Source of the DNA: an uncultured Prevotellaceae bacterium
Lineage (GTDB): Bacteria > Bacteroidota > Bacteroidia > Bacteroidales > Bacteroidaceae
Length of the DNA: 36,246 nt
Assembly: GCA_902794405.1 (NCBI GenBank)
Contig: CADBHI010000021.1
Span: 1 to 36,246 of the forward strand
Reading direction: 5' to 3'
The translations under genes and the position numbers were made by a program. The notes beneath the pieces are model-generated. The model was not told where the DNA came from and did no database searches. It worked only from the letters and a program-made list of their open reading frames with translations. Positions within the stretch are counted from its first letter, which is position 1. Each line of letters begins with the position of its first letter. This document shows positions 10,101 to 19,300 of the stretch, piece after piece.

Positions 10101-10509
10101 GATTATCAACAAGGCCCGTCTGCAGGCAGAGGCCATGACTGGCAACGATAACCAGTCTCAGGCTGTGAACTACCGCTGGCGTAAGGAGGGTGACGTGACC
10201 GTTATCCCACGTGCTATGTTCGGTTCTACCAGCAACTACAATACGCTGATCAGTGACCGCTTCGTTGAGGATGGTACCTATCTGCGTATGAGCTATGCTC
10301 AGTTGTCATACGCCATCAGAAAGAAGTATCTGACGTGGATAGGCCTGAACCGTATTTCGTTCTACGCCAGTATCAACAACCCGTTTGTGCTGACCAAGTA
10401 CTCTGGCGTTGACCCGGATATTGCGTTTGGTGGTGAGGATCCTGCCATTGACTGGGCACAGACTCCGCGCTCACGCTCTTACACATTAGGTATTACTGTT
10501 GATCTCTAA
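7123..10509 (+). CDS. SusC/RagA-like TonB-dependent outer-membrane transporter (first copy)
   Basis: This encodes 1128 residues, a normal SusC length. The signal peptide ends near residue 22 (TAGAQ). Residues 23-105 form the carboxypeptidase-regulatory-like beta-sandwich typical of SusC N-termini. The plug domain (about 120-255) carries the family hallmarks: LRGAGSL, the NPLIVVDG strand, INPEDIASINVLKDAAACAVYG and NGVIELTTKRG. The rest is a long beta-barrel rich in aromatic/Gly strands, ending in RSYTLGITVDL. A DxNxDGxIxxxD calcium-loop-like segment occurs near residue 944 (DINHDGQINALD). In the outer membrane it would form the barrel of a TonB/ExbBD-powered importer with the SusD-like lipoprotein encoded 29 bp downstream. 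Substrate cannot be inferred; family assignment is secure. Confidence 0.95.
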   Translation: MRILKSIMMTLALFAAMTAGAQTITSVHGTLSDDMGPLMGATVCEVDGTGRIINSAITDLNGNFTMKVKNQKDHIRFSYVGLKTVTQPINKTTYNLKLVSATQIKEVVVKSKKRAQGNGLPIPEREISYASQKLDMKELEGLGMTTIDEALQGRIAGLDIISNSGDLGSGSTMRLRGAGSLSQLTDANPLIVVDGNIREVNLDNFDMAGANNEKFAELLNINPEDIASINVLKDAAACAVYGSQGGNGVIELTTKRGSRGKPHVTYTLKLTATHQPAGYDLLSGDDYTMMLKEEYFNPRQDDNASDQNRIPEINYLDETGGFSEWRQYRDNTDWRDAVTQTGLRQNHYVTIAGGGEKATFRIGGGFDHETGTMIEQKLNRFSTRVALDYNVSQRIRVQTNFSLTYTKNNRNSDDLLAIALKKMPNMSIYEKDPITGEDTDIYYNMLQSGPYIGSEVFKSDQRTYVNPVASAHLAKNEERNYDMNPELVMNYRLLGLDEDHWQLDYRGSVYMNIANHYNDKFYPQELKTINWEDKVNTSSTGSSKSVSFNTKHTLTLTPAFTNKDHSAMVMGRFELTSGSSSSQSTSGYGLPSTDGAIVSPSAGGLIDSPSSSYSQWRSMYYTVSAHYAYKGRYVADFTMRIDGTTRFGPGNRWGYFPSVSLKWIVSDEAWMQKLKPTLSFLAIRPSWGRNGRQPGQNYLYTSKYGSTSRYIDMSAMKPLNIRLSDMKWENVTSYNLGVDLGFFDGRLNIAVEGYSTTNTDMLMSSFRIPSNAGFKTVPYHNNGKMRNTGWEFHINTNRVIQKGKFSMDVNANFGNNRNEILEMDEYILNNKNSTYGYANGETLRRVQLHNPFGAIYGFKYHGVYQYNYNTFKNAVAGMSKDEIYAYWAKFTAEGKTAPVATSADGQLILDANDVPLRMRYDYRIDGTGHDGVFPGFNGGDAIYEDINHDGQINALDITYLGSSLPKLTGGFGFSFNYGDWRLSTQFTYRVGNKIINKARLQAEAMTGNDNQSQAVNYRWRKEGDVTVIPRAMFGSTSNYNTLISDRFVEDGTYLRMSYAQLSYAIRKKYLTWIGLNRISFYASINNPFVLTKYSGVDPDIAFGGEDPAIDWAQTPRSRSYTLGITVDL

Positions 10510-10538
10510 ATTAGGAATTATCAATTAGGAAAGATATT

Positions 10539-12329
10539 ATGATTACCAAGATAAATAAAATACTCGGCGGCAGTCTAATGTGTTGTGCTGTAGGTACAGC
10601 CCTCATGAGCCTTAGCTCTTGTTCAGACTTCCTGGAGATTAAGCCGCAGAGTGAAATCATACTGGAAGACTTCTGGAATGAGAAAGCTGACGTTGACAAT
10701 ATCGTTGCTGGCTGCTACTCCGCACTCTTGGAAGACGGCGTTAGACGTCGTATGATGATCTGGGGTGAGGCTCGAAGCGATAATTTCATGTCAGGTGAGA
10801 ATATTAACAGCGACGCAGACCTGTATAAAGTCATACAGGAGAATATCACAGCCATGAACAAATATACGACTTGGGATGGCTTCTACGATGTCATCAACCG
10901 CTGCAACACCGTGCTGAAGTATGCACCTGGTGTGGCTGCCATCGACCCGGCCTATACCACGGGTGACTTGAAGGCAACCATTGCCGAGGTAACTGCTCTG
11001 CGTGCACTTTGTTATTTCTACTTGATTCGCACCTTCCGTGACGTTCCTTATTCTGATGAGGCATTCACGGATGACGATCAGACCATGGATTTGCCTGCAA
11101 CACCGTTTGATACTGTGTTGGGCTATCTGATTGCTGACCTGGAGCGGGTGAAGGATGATGCAGTGGTGCGTTATCCGGAGACAAAGCCCCGCTATCAGAC
11201 AGGTCGTATCACTCGTGATGCTATCTACGCCATGTTGTGCGAGATGTATCTTTGGAATAAGGATTATGACAACTGTATCAAATATGCAGAGCTGGTTATC
11301 CAGTCAAAGAAAGCATACGAGGAAGAGGAGCGCAATAAGGGCGGACGTGGTCTGGCAAACACCAACCAGTCGATTATTGAAGCTCGTCTGAATGGCTATC
11401 CTTTGGTGAACGATAATGTTTCTGGAACGAGATTCGGTAGTGCCTATGAGGCTATCTTCGTAGACGGTGCGAGCAAAGAGACCATCTTCGAACTGAGCTA
11501 CGAAGACAACCCCTCTAATGCAAGCATGACCAACAACTCGGCCATCTCCAGCTTATATGGTAACTCTACATCAAAACTGGGCTTGTTGGCAGCTACAGAG
11601 GTAATTACTGAGGATATTAAGACCGCATCGAGCCGTAAGGTTTACGAGGATGACAATAAGTTCCTCGATGCCCGTCTTTATTACAATTGCCGTCAGTCAG
11701 ATGGCGCCATCCTCAAATATGCTGCAAGTTCAGTCACTATCGATGGTAGTAGAGCCGGTACAGGTACTTGGAATTCCCAGGCAGCAGACTATTCATGGTT
11801 CCCCCAGAACAGTAATGGCAGTAAGTGGATAATATACCGTTTGGCTGACATCATGCTGTTGGAAGCTGAGGCTCTCTGTCAGAAGATGGGTGAAGGTGGT
11901 GATGCAGATGTGATTGCCAGTAATACTCCCCTGCTTGACAAAGCCTTTACGCTGGTGAATGCCATCAACAAGCGTTCTTTGTGCAAGGCCTTGCTGACGG
12001 GTACCGACACCCTGAAACGTGCTGACTATTCAACCAAGAGCCTGATGGAGGAACTGGTGAAGAAAGAGCGTCGTAACGAGCTGATGTATGAAGGAAAGTA
12101 CTGGTATGACCTTGTACGTTATTGCATGCGTGCCGGTAATACCTACGAGATTATTGCTGCCTCACAGAACCGTGAGGATGTGAACAAGCAATATGTGCAG
12201 AGCTTCTTCAAGAAAATGGATGCCATTTTCTGGCCTTACAACAATGAAGAGATGAAGGTGAACACCAACCTTGTGCCTAACCCGGCATTCGGAAGTGGTG
12301 AGAGTACTAGCTATGAGAAAACAAAGTAA
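10539..12329 (+). CDS. SusD/RagB-like nutrient-binding lipoprotein (first copy)
   Basis: This encodes 596 residues with a lipobox at Cys28 (LSSC-SDFLE). The following SDFLEIKPQSE is the typical start of a SusD protein. The N-terminal half is helical with TPR-like repeats (YDVINRCNTVLKYA near 109, ITRDAIYAMLCEMYLWNKDY near 224). The C-terminal half has the RLADIMLLEAEAL helix and the ELVKKERRNELMYEGKYWYDLVRY segment diagnostic of the SusD/RagB family. It would cap the SusC barrel encoded just upstream as a hinged lid that binds substrate. The first residues (MITKI..IL....LMCC) are strikingly like those of the FAS1 protein at 14498, suggesting a shared leader sequence. Confidence 0.94.
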   Translation: MITKINKILGGSLMCCAVGTALMSLSSCSDFLEIKPQSEIILEDFWNEKADVDNIVAGCYSALLEDGVRRRMMIWGEARSDNFMSGENINSDADLYKVIQENITAMNKYTTWDGFYDVINRCNTVLKYAPGVAAIDPAYTTGDLKATIAEVTALRALCYFYLIRTFRDVPYSDEAFTDDDQTMDLPATPFDTVLGYLIADLERVKDDAVVRYPETKPRYQTGRITRDAIYAMLCEMYLWNKDYDNCIKYAELVIQSKKAYEEEERNKGGRGLANTNQSIIEARLNGYPLVNDNVSGTRFGSAYEAIFVDGASKETIFELSYEDNPSNASMTNNSAISSLYGNSTSKLGLLAATEVITEDIKTASSRKVYEDDNKFLDARLYYNCRQSDGAILKYAASSVTIDGSRAGTGTWNSQAADYSWFPQNSNGSKWIIYRLADIMLLEAEALCQKMGEGGDADVIASNTPLLDKAFTLVNAINKRSLCKALLTGTDTLKRADYSTKSLMEELVKKERRNELMYEGKYWYDLVRYCMRAGNTYEIIAASQNREDVNKQYVQSFFKKMDAIFWPYNNEEMKVNTNLVPNPAFGSGESTSYEKTK

Positions 12330-12348
12330 TGTTGAAAGTTGAAAAGAG

Positions 12349-14466
12349 ATGAATATGAGTATTAAGAATAACATACGAGTAGCGTTAATGGCTCTGGCTA
12401 CCTTTCTGGCTGTCGGACCGTTGACCAGTTGCTCAGATGAGCCCGATACCGAGAACTTCTATACGTTCACGGGTGAGATGATGAGCGACTACCTGAAGAA
12501 CCGTCCTCAGTACAGCCTGTTCACGACTATTTGCGAGCGTGCTAACCTGATGGACTTGCTGTCTACCTACGGTCAATACACATGCTTCGTTCCCTCCGAC
12601 AGTGCTGTCAATGCTTATCTGCGGGAGCGTGGACTGAATAGCCTGGACGCCCTGACGGACGCCGACTGTGATACCATTGCCCGTACTCACATCGTGCCCA
12701 ACCTGTACTCTACTTTTGAAATGAGTCAGGACCGTCTGCCGACCGCCAATATGTTGGGCCGTTATCTGGCAACCTCAGTCGATTCGGTGACTACTGAGAT
12801 TGTGATTGAGGGTTTGGCTCACGTCTACTTCGACCTGAAGGATGACTCGGTAGAGAATGGTATCATGCAGCCCATCAATATGGTGGTAGAAAAGTCTAAT
12901 AGCTATATATCTGACATCCTGCGCGACAATCCCCGCATCAGTATCTTCTATGAGGGACTGTTGGCATCGGGCGTGCGCGATCAGATACAGCTCGTCGAAG
13001 ACCCCGACTACGACTTCAAGAGCCATCCGAAGTATTACTACAAGTCTCACACGTGGAATGAGGTAGGCTGGGCTCCCTCTACGAGGAAGTATGGCTTCAC
13101 GGCATTCGTCGAGCCTGACTCTGTCTATCTGGCCAAGTTCCAGGAGTATGGCATTTCAACTGCCAACGGCAATGTACGCGCACTCTATGACCTGGCCTGC
13201 AAGATCTACGACCCCGTCTATCCTAATGATGTCAGTGCGCCTGGCCACAGCTTCGAGAACCTGACCGACAGCGTCAACCCGCTGAAGCGCTTCATGCAGT
13301 ATCACATCATGACCCGCTACGTGCCAGGTACCAGCGACCTCACAGCCCTGGTCTGCAAGGAGACGAAGGAGGCTTTCGGCTTCGACACCAAGCTGATCAA
13401 CCCCATCGACTGGTATCAGACGCTGCTGCCCTGGACCATGCTGAAGGTGGAGCAGCTCACCATGAACAAGGATGAGAAAGGCAACGACTGCCGTGGAACG
13501 GATGGAGGTTATGTCAACCGTCACTTCATCAACCGCCGCTACGCTGCCCCTGAATATAACTATCGCGGTGCCTTAGTAGACAACACGGTGGAGAAAGAGC
13601 CGGTGCACGATGCCCTGAACGGACACTACTTCTATGTAGACGACCTGGTGGTGTTCAGCTATGATGTTCAGAATATTGTCCAGAACCAGCGTATCCGTAT
13701 GGACTTCTCAACCGTTTGGCCTGAGGTAATGACCAACGACATGCGTCTGAAGGGTAACTACGCCGTCGATGACAGCAATTCTACGCCAGACGACGCCAAC
13801 GAGCCTAAGAATGGTAAGAACTACTACTTCCCCGAAGGCTATCTGGATGGTGTGACTATCAACAACAACGGTAAGTTGGTGATGCGTCGTCCACACTGTA
13901 ACTTCTGGTCGTGGCAGGGTGATGAGTGGAACCTCTTCGGTGACTACGATATGACCTTCCGCATCCCGCCAGTGCCCTATAGCGGTGAGTGGCAGTTGCG
14001 CTTAGGATTCTGCGCTATTGAGACACGTGGTGTGATGCAGAGCTACTTTGATGGTGTACCTCAGGGCATCCCCGTGGATATGACCAAGTTCCTCAACTCC
14101 GAGACCTATCTGGGCGACCGTTACGTCATCGACGAGTCTTTGGGTGACTACAAGAAGAAGACCGATGAAGAGAAGGCTGAGGAACAGAAGACTCTCAAGA
14201 ACCTTGGCGTCTATCGTAACGGTCGAAGCATGTATCACTTCGGTTCCGGTGGTAACAAGTCTTACTTCTTAGGTAACGAGCGTACCCACCGCAAGATTGT
14301 TTACCAAGGCTACATCGATGCCACGAAGCCCCACTACGTGCGTTTCCGCGTGGCTTCCGATGGTAAGCAGGGTAACAACAACGAATTCATGTTCGACTTC
14401 TGGGAAATGGTGCCGAAGAGCGTCTATGGTATCGACGGTGACGGCGAGATGGAAGATGATCTGTAA
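12349..14466 (+). CDS. Lipoprotein with two FAS1 domains and a C-terminal beta-sandwich
   Basis: This encodes 705 residues with a lipobox at Cys28 (PLTSC-SDEP). An in-frame ATG two codons later is an equally possible start. FAS1 H1-like motifs occur near 76-85 (TCFVPSDSAV) and near 248 (YGFTAFVEPDSVY), each followed by a helical H2 region (ARTHIVPNL; FMQYHIMTRY near 320). From about residue 440 to the end the protein changes to Tyr/Trp/Asn-rich strands (FWSWQGDEWNLFGDYD, YVRFRVAS) consistent with a beta-sandwich of unknown family. It begins 19 bp after the SusD gene and is followed 31 bp later by another FAS1 gene. It is likely a surface-exposed accessory protein of the importer; ligand unknown. 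Confidence 0.83.
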   Translation: MNMSIKNNIRVALMALATFLAVGPLTSCSDEPDTENFYTFTGEMMSDYLKNRPQYSLFTTICERANLMDLLSTYGQYTCFVPSDSAVNAYLRERGLNSLDALTDADCDTIARTHIVPNLYSTFEMSQDRLPTANMLGRYLATSVDSVTTEIVIEGLAHVYFDLKDDSVENGIMQPINMVVEKSNSYISDILRDNPRISIFYEGLLASGVRDQIQLVEDPDYDFKSHPKYYYKSHTWNEVGWAPSTRKYGFTAFVEPDSVYLAKFQEYGISTANGNVRALYDLACKIYDPVYPNDVSAPGHSFENLTDSVNPLKRFMQYHIMTRYVPGTSDLTALVCKETKEAFGFDTKLINPIDWYQTLLPWTMLKVEQLTMNKDEKGNDCRGTDGGYVNRHFINRRYAAPEYNYRGALVDNTVEKEPVHDALNGHYFYVDDLVVFSYDVQNIVQNQRIRMDFSTVWPEVMTNDMRLKGNYAVDDSNSTPDDANEPKNGKNYYFPEGYLDGVTINNNGKLVMRRPHCNFWSWQGDEWNLFGDYDMTFRIPPVPYSGEWQLRLGFCAIETRGVMQSYFDGVPQGIPVDMTKFLNSETYLGDRYVIDESLGDYKKKTDEEKAEEQKTLKNLGVYRNGRSMYHFGSGGNKSYFLGNERTHRKIVYQGYIDATKPHYVRFRVASDGKQGNNNEFMFDFWEMVPKSVYGIDGDGEMEDDL

Positions 14467-14497
14467 ATTGTTAATTGATAATTGAAAATACAAAGTT

Positions 14498-16363
14498 ATG
14501 ATTACCAAGATATATAACATATTAAGTGCCGGCCTGATGTGCTGCGGTTTTGCCGCAGCCTTCACCGCCTGCACCGATACATGGGACGACCACTATGAGA
14601 GCCTTGGAAACGGTGTGGTACATGACGGCACCCTTTGGCAGGCTATCAAGAGCGATCCCAACCTGAGTAACTTTGCAAAGGTAGTCGAGGGCTGTGACTT
14701 TGCAAAGTCGCTTGACGGCAGTCAGGTGTTCACTGTCTTTGCTCCTACGAACGAGAACTTCAGTTCACAGGAAGCCGACCAGCTTATCAGCGATTATAAG
14801 ACTCAGGAGGCTGCCAACGTGACGGAGGAAGACAACACGGTTCTCAAGGAGTTTATCCAGAACCATGTGGCCCTGTATAACTATTCTGTGTCGAATGCAA
14901 GTAGGGACTCTATCATGCTGATGAACGGCAAGTATGCCGTGCTCGCAGCCAATGACATTAGCGGCGTTCAGCTGCAAAGCAAGAACCAGCTGTATGGCAA
15001 TGGCGTTCTCTTTACGGTGAAGGAGAAGCTTGGCTTCAAGTCCAATGTGTTTGAATATCTCCGCACGGATCCTGACCTCGACAGCTTGCGCAGCTTCATG
15101 TATAACAGCCACTACTATTATAAGGAGTTTGTGCCTGAGCGCAGTATTGCCGGTAGTATCGTTAATGGTAAGACCCAGTATCTCGACTCAGTATTCACCC
15201 AGCGCAACGAGTTGTTCACTCTTCTCAGAAGCCAGCTGAACGATGAGGACAGTACTTATTACATGGTGGCTCCTACCAACAACGTCTGGAAGGAGCTTAT
15301 CGAGGAGTATGAGCCTTACTTCAACTATCCAGAGGGTATTGAAGACCGCGACTCGCTGATTTACACCAACTCCCGTTTGGCTATCATTGCAGGAACGACT
15401 TTCAGTGCAACATTCAATACTGATAAGACGTTGCCAGACTCTGCCATGTCAGAGAACTGCGTGAAGAACTATGCATCGCGTGTTTCCACTTGGGGACTTC
15501 CCTTCGAGTATTATGAATACCGCTATCCGCTGAATGCCCCCTATGGTGTGCTCAGTCAGAGTAAAGAAGACATTGTGGATTGCAGTAACGGATGGGTTCA
15601 TAAGGCTTTTCAGTGGAACATTAACAAGCTGATGAGCTTCAACCAGTGGATCATCCTTCAGGCTGAGGAACCACGTTCCATCAAGGAAATCAGTAAGGTG
15701 GCTGACTCACACGGTGACTCTATCAACACGGTGACAGGTATTACCCGTAATGTTACTTCTGACAACAGGGGATATTATGGTAAGGTCTGGAATAACGCCT
15801 TCATCGAATTCCAGCCTGATGTGGCTACGATGAACCATACTGTAACATTCTATTTGAGGAACGTGCTCTCGAATATGGGTTACGACATTTACCTGGTTAC
15901 GGCACCGGCACTTGCCAACGACACGAATGCTACAGAGGCTCAGCGCCTGCCGACTATCATGCAGTGTACCATCAATGTTCCAGGCAAGAAGTCTGAGAAA
16001 CTGGTGAACCCCAACGACCCGGAGGGAGGACAGAACTTTATTTCTACTCCTGATGTTGTTGACTATATTCTTTTGGCAGAGGACTACAAGTTCGACTATT
16101 GTACGGTAGATGTGGAAGACGAAACCATGCAGACGACGCTGTCGGTGGAAACGAAGGTTTCTAACGCTCAGTTGCGTAACAACAACTACACGCGTACCAT
16201 GCGTATCGACTGTATTTTGGTTGTTCCCCACGGAACGCTTCAGCTGGTTGATGAATTACCGGCTGGTGTACCTGACTCTTATCAAGGAAAGCCTGGCGTG
16301 TTGTTATTCCCGCACGGATATTATGAAGACAGGCCCTTTAAGTACTGGTATATGTTACGCTAA
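14498..16363 (+). CDS. Lipoprotein with two FAS1 domains and a C-terminal beta-rich domain
   Basis: This encodes 621 residues with a lipobox at Cys25 (FTAC-TDTWDDHYE). The first FAS1 domain shows a textbook H1 motif (TVFAPTNENF, from about residue 78) and an H2-like FIQNHVALY near 125. A second H1-like motif (YYMVAPTNNVW) lies near 253. Residues from about 385 onward form a beta-rich region of alternating hydrophobic strands (VTFYLRNVLSNMGYDIYLVTAP; MRIDCILVVPHG) and end in an aromatic tail (FKYWYMLR). The 5' coding sequence and signal peptide echo those of the SusD gene at 10539. It sits 30 bp before the second SusC gene and probably serves as a surface accessory of that pair. No catalytic motif was seen. 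Confidence 0.83.
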   Translation: MITKIYNILSAGLMCCGFAAAFTACTDTWDDHYESLGNGVVHDGTLWQAIKSDPNLSNFAKVVEGCDFAKSLDGSQVFTVFAPTNENFSSQEADQLISDYKTQEAANVTEEDNTVLKEFIQNHVALYNYSVSNASRDSIMLMNGKYAVLAANDISGVQLQSKNQLYGNGVLFTVKEKLGFKSNVFEYLRTDPDLDSLRSFMYNSHYYYKEFVPERSIAGSIVNGKTQYLDSVFTQRNELFTLLRSQLNDEDSTYYMVAPTNNVWKELIEEYEPYFNYPEGIEDRDSLIYTNSRLAIIAGTTFSATFNTDKTLPDSAMSENCVKNYASRVSTWGLPFEYYEYRYPLNAPYGVLSQSKEDIVDCSNGWVHKAFQWNINKLMSFNQWIILQAEEPRSIKEISKVADSHGDSINTVTGITRNVTSDNRGYYGKVWNNAFIEFQPDVATMNHTVTFYLRNVLSNMGYDIYLVTAPALANDTNATEAQRLPTIMQCTINVPGKKSEKLVNPNDPEGGQNFISTPDVVDYILLAEDYKFDYCTVDVEDETMQTTLSVETKVSNAQLRNNNYTRTMRIDCILVVPHGTLQLVDELPAGVPDSYQGKPGVLLFPHGYYEDRPFKYWYMLR

Positions 16364-16393
16364 TGTTCACACCCTTAAAATAAAGAAAGATTT

Positions 16394-19300
16394 ATGAAAC
16401 GATATATCTTATTCGGATTTTCGCTGCTGGTGGCTTTCCCCTTGGCCGTGTTTGCTCAAGACGACGATACGGAAGACGAGGAGGACATGGATTTCCTGAA
16501 GCCCAAGCGCACTTTAACAGTAAAGAAGCAGTATGAGACCCGCACGATTAAGGGTAAGGTGCTCGACGGTGCTACCAAGCAACCTCTTGCTGGTGCCATT
16601 GTCCGTGCTGAGACTAATATAGCAGGTTTCAGTGTGCTGACCGACGACGACGGTAAATATGAGTTGAAAGTTCCACTGTTCGCCAGCTCCCTTTTCATCA
16701 GCACTCCCGACCATAATCCTATTCGTGTAGGTATGGCTAAGGGTGAGGAGCAGGGAGAAGTGATACTCTATCCCTCCACATTCGCGCCTGACTATGGTCA
16801 GCAGCCCAATGTGCTCGGCGACTACTCTGCCACCGATTTCAAATATACCAATGCCATCAACATCAAGGATGAAATCCAGAAGCAGTTGGGTGGACAGGTC
16901 TATTCGGTGACAAGAAACGGTACCCCTGGCATTGGTAACGTCATGTTCATACAGGGTCTGAACTCTCTCAATGTGAATGCTCAGCCGCTCATCATCATCG
17001 ATGGTGTGATTATCGATCAGCAGTACAACCGTACGTTGTTGCACAGCGGATTCTATAATGACATTCTGTCGAACCTGAATCCTGCCGACATTGAGAAGGT
17101 GACCGTAGTTCGTAATGGAACGGCTCTCTATGGCTCGAAAGGCTCTAACGGTGTTATCCTGATTCAGACACGCCGTAATAAGTCGATGGCTACCCGCATT
17201 ACCGCCAATGTTTCGGCAGGTGTGGTCTTTGAGCCTAAGTATATCTCTGTGATGGATGCCAGCCAGTACCGCAGCTATGCTTCGGAAATGCTGAAATCCA
17301 CTAACACCACCAACCGTAAGTTCAAGTTCCTCAACGAGGACCGCAGCTATTACTACTATGATCAGTATCATCAGCAGACGGACTGGAAGGAATATGTCTA
17401 TCGTACTGCCATGACTCAGAACTATGGTATCAATGTCGAGGGTGGTGACGCTGTCGCCAACTACAACCTCTCGGTAGGCTATACCTCTGCTAAGAGCACC
17501 ATGAAGGACAACGATATGGACCGCCTGAACGTTCGCTTCAATACTGACATCTCGCTCTGGCGTAACCTCTCGGTACGCTTCGACGCTTCGTTTGCCAACC
17601 AGACACGTGACATCCGCAACGACGGTGCTCCCTCTAGTTATGATGAGGGTACACCTACCTCACCATCTTTCTTGGCTTACGTGAAGAGTCCTTTCATGAG
17701 CGCATATAGCTATGGCCATGACGAGAATGGCCGTGGACGCTTTGCCGACAGCCACTTCGACATTGACGAGGAGACTTATCTTGAGGAGGCCCTGGCCAAT
17801 TATAACGGCTACAACTGGCAGCTGGGTAACCCTGCCGCCATTAACGAGTATTCAGAGGCTGAGAACAAGAACCGTTTCGAGAACTCTATGCTGAACCTGA
17901 CCATCACCCCGAAGTATGATATTACTCCGAATCTCTTTGTGAGTGAACACTTCAGCTACAATCTGGTCAACACCAATGAAATGTTCTACATTCCTATCAA
18001 TGGTACTCCCAGATACTATGTCACCAGTCTTGGCGGTTACCGCAACAATGAGGTACGCTCTTTGGCTTCGAAGCAGAACTCCGTACAGAGCGACACCCGT
18101 ATCGACTGGAACAAGCAGTTCGAGGAACACTTCCTCCACATCTTTGCTGGTGCACGCATCAATTGGGAAAGCTTCACCACCAACTCTCAGGTAGGTTACA
18201 ACACCGGTAACGATAAGACACCGTTCATGAGCGGTAGCTTGAGCGACAAGAACGTGACGGGTGTCAGCGAGAACTGGAACTCCCTGTCGTGGTATCTGCA
18301 GGCTGAGTACAATTATATGAACCGCTACTTCCTGCAGGCCAACCTCACCATCGACGGTTCATCACGCTTTGGTACCGATGCTGGCGACTTCAAGCTCTTT
18401 AAGGCTCCCTGGGGTGTCTTCCCCGGCGTTCAGGCTGCATGGATAATCACCAACGAGCCTTGGATGGCTGCTGTCAAGGGTATTGACTATCTGCGTCTGT
18501 CGGCAGGTTACGACATAACTGGTAACGACGATATCGACTTCTATGCTGCTCGTAGTTACTTCCGTGCATCGCAGTTCCTGCATACCATTTCAGGCCTGTC
18601 GTTCGCCGGTATCGGTAACAACGAGATTCAGTGGGAGACCACCAAGCGTCTGAATGTAGGCTTGGAGGCTGGTTTGGTTAACAACCGCCTGAACTTCACT
18701 GTCAACTACTTCCGCTCTAAGACTAACAACCTGCTGACCCGCCAGTCGCTCGGTTTCCTGAGCGGTCTGGATATGAACTGGTCTAACGGTGGTAAGCTCG
18801 AAAACGAAGGCTTCGACGCTGGCTTCTCTGCCAAGGTTGTATCGCTGAAGGACTGGCAGTGGCAGTTAGGTGCCAGCGCAGGTCATTATAAGAATAAGGT
18901 TACTGAGCTGCCCGACGGTGCACAGTATGTCGACAATGAGGTCTATGGTGGTACCATCCGTACGCAGATTGGGCAGATGGCCAACGCGTTCTACGGCTAT
19001 CAGACCCTTGGTGTGTTCAAGTCGTCAGAAGATGCTGCTTCAGCAGGCACATCCGACCCGAAGGGACTCTATTTCATCGCCGATAATGGTGTTGACCGCA
19101 ATTATTTCGGTGCTGGTGATATCCATTTTGCCGACCTCAATGGCGACGGAATGATTACCGAGGCCGACCGTACCATCATTGGCGACCCCAACCCCGACAT
19201 CTATGGTAACATCTTCACCTCGCTTGCCTACAAGCGCCTGAAGCTCGACGTACGCTTCAACTATTCGTTAGGCAACGATGTCTATAACTACATGCGTTCG

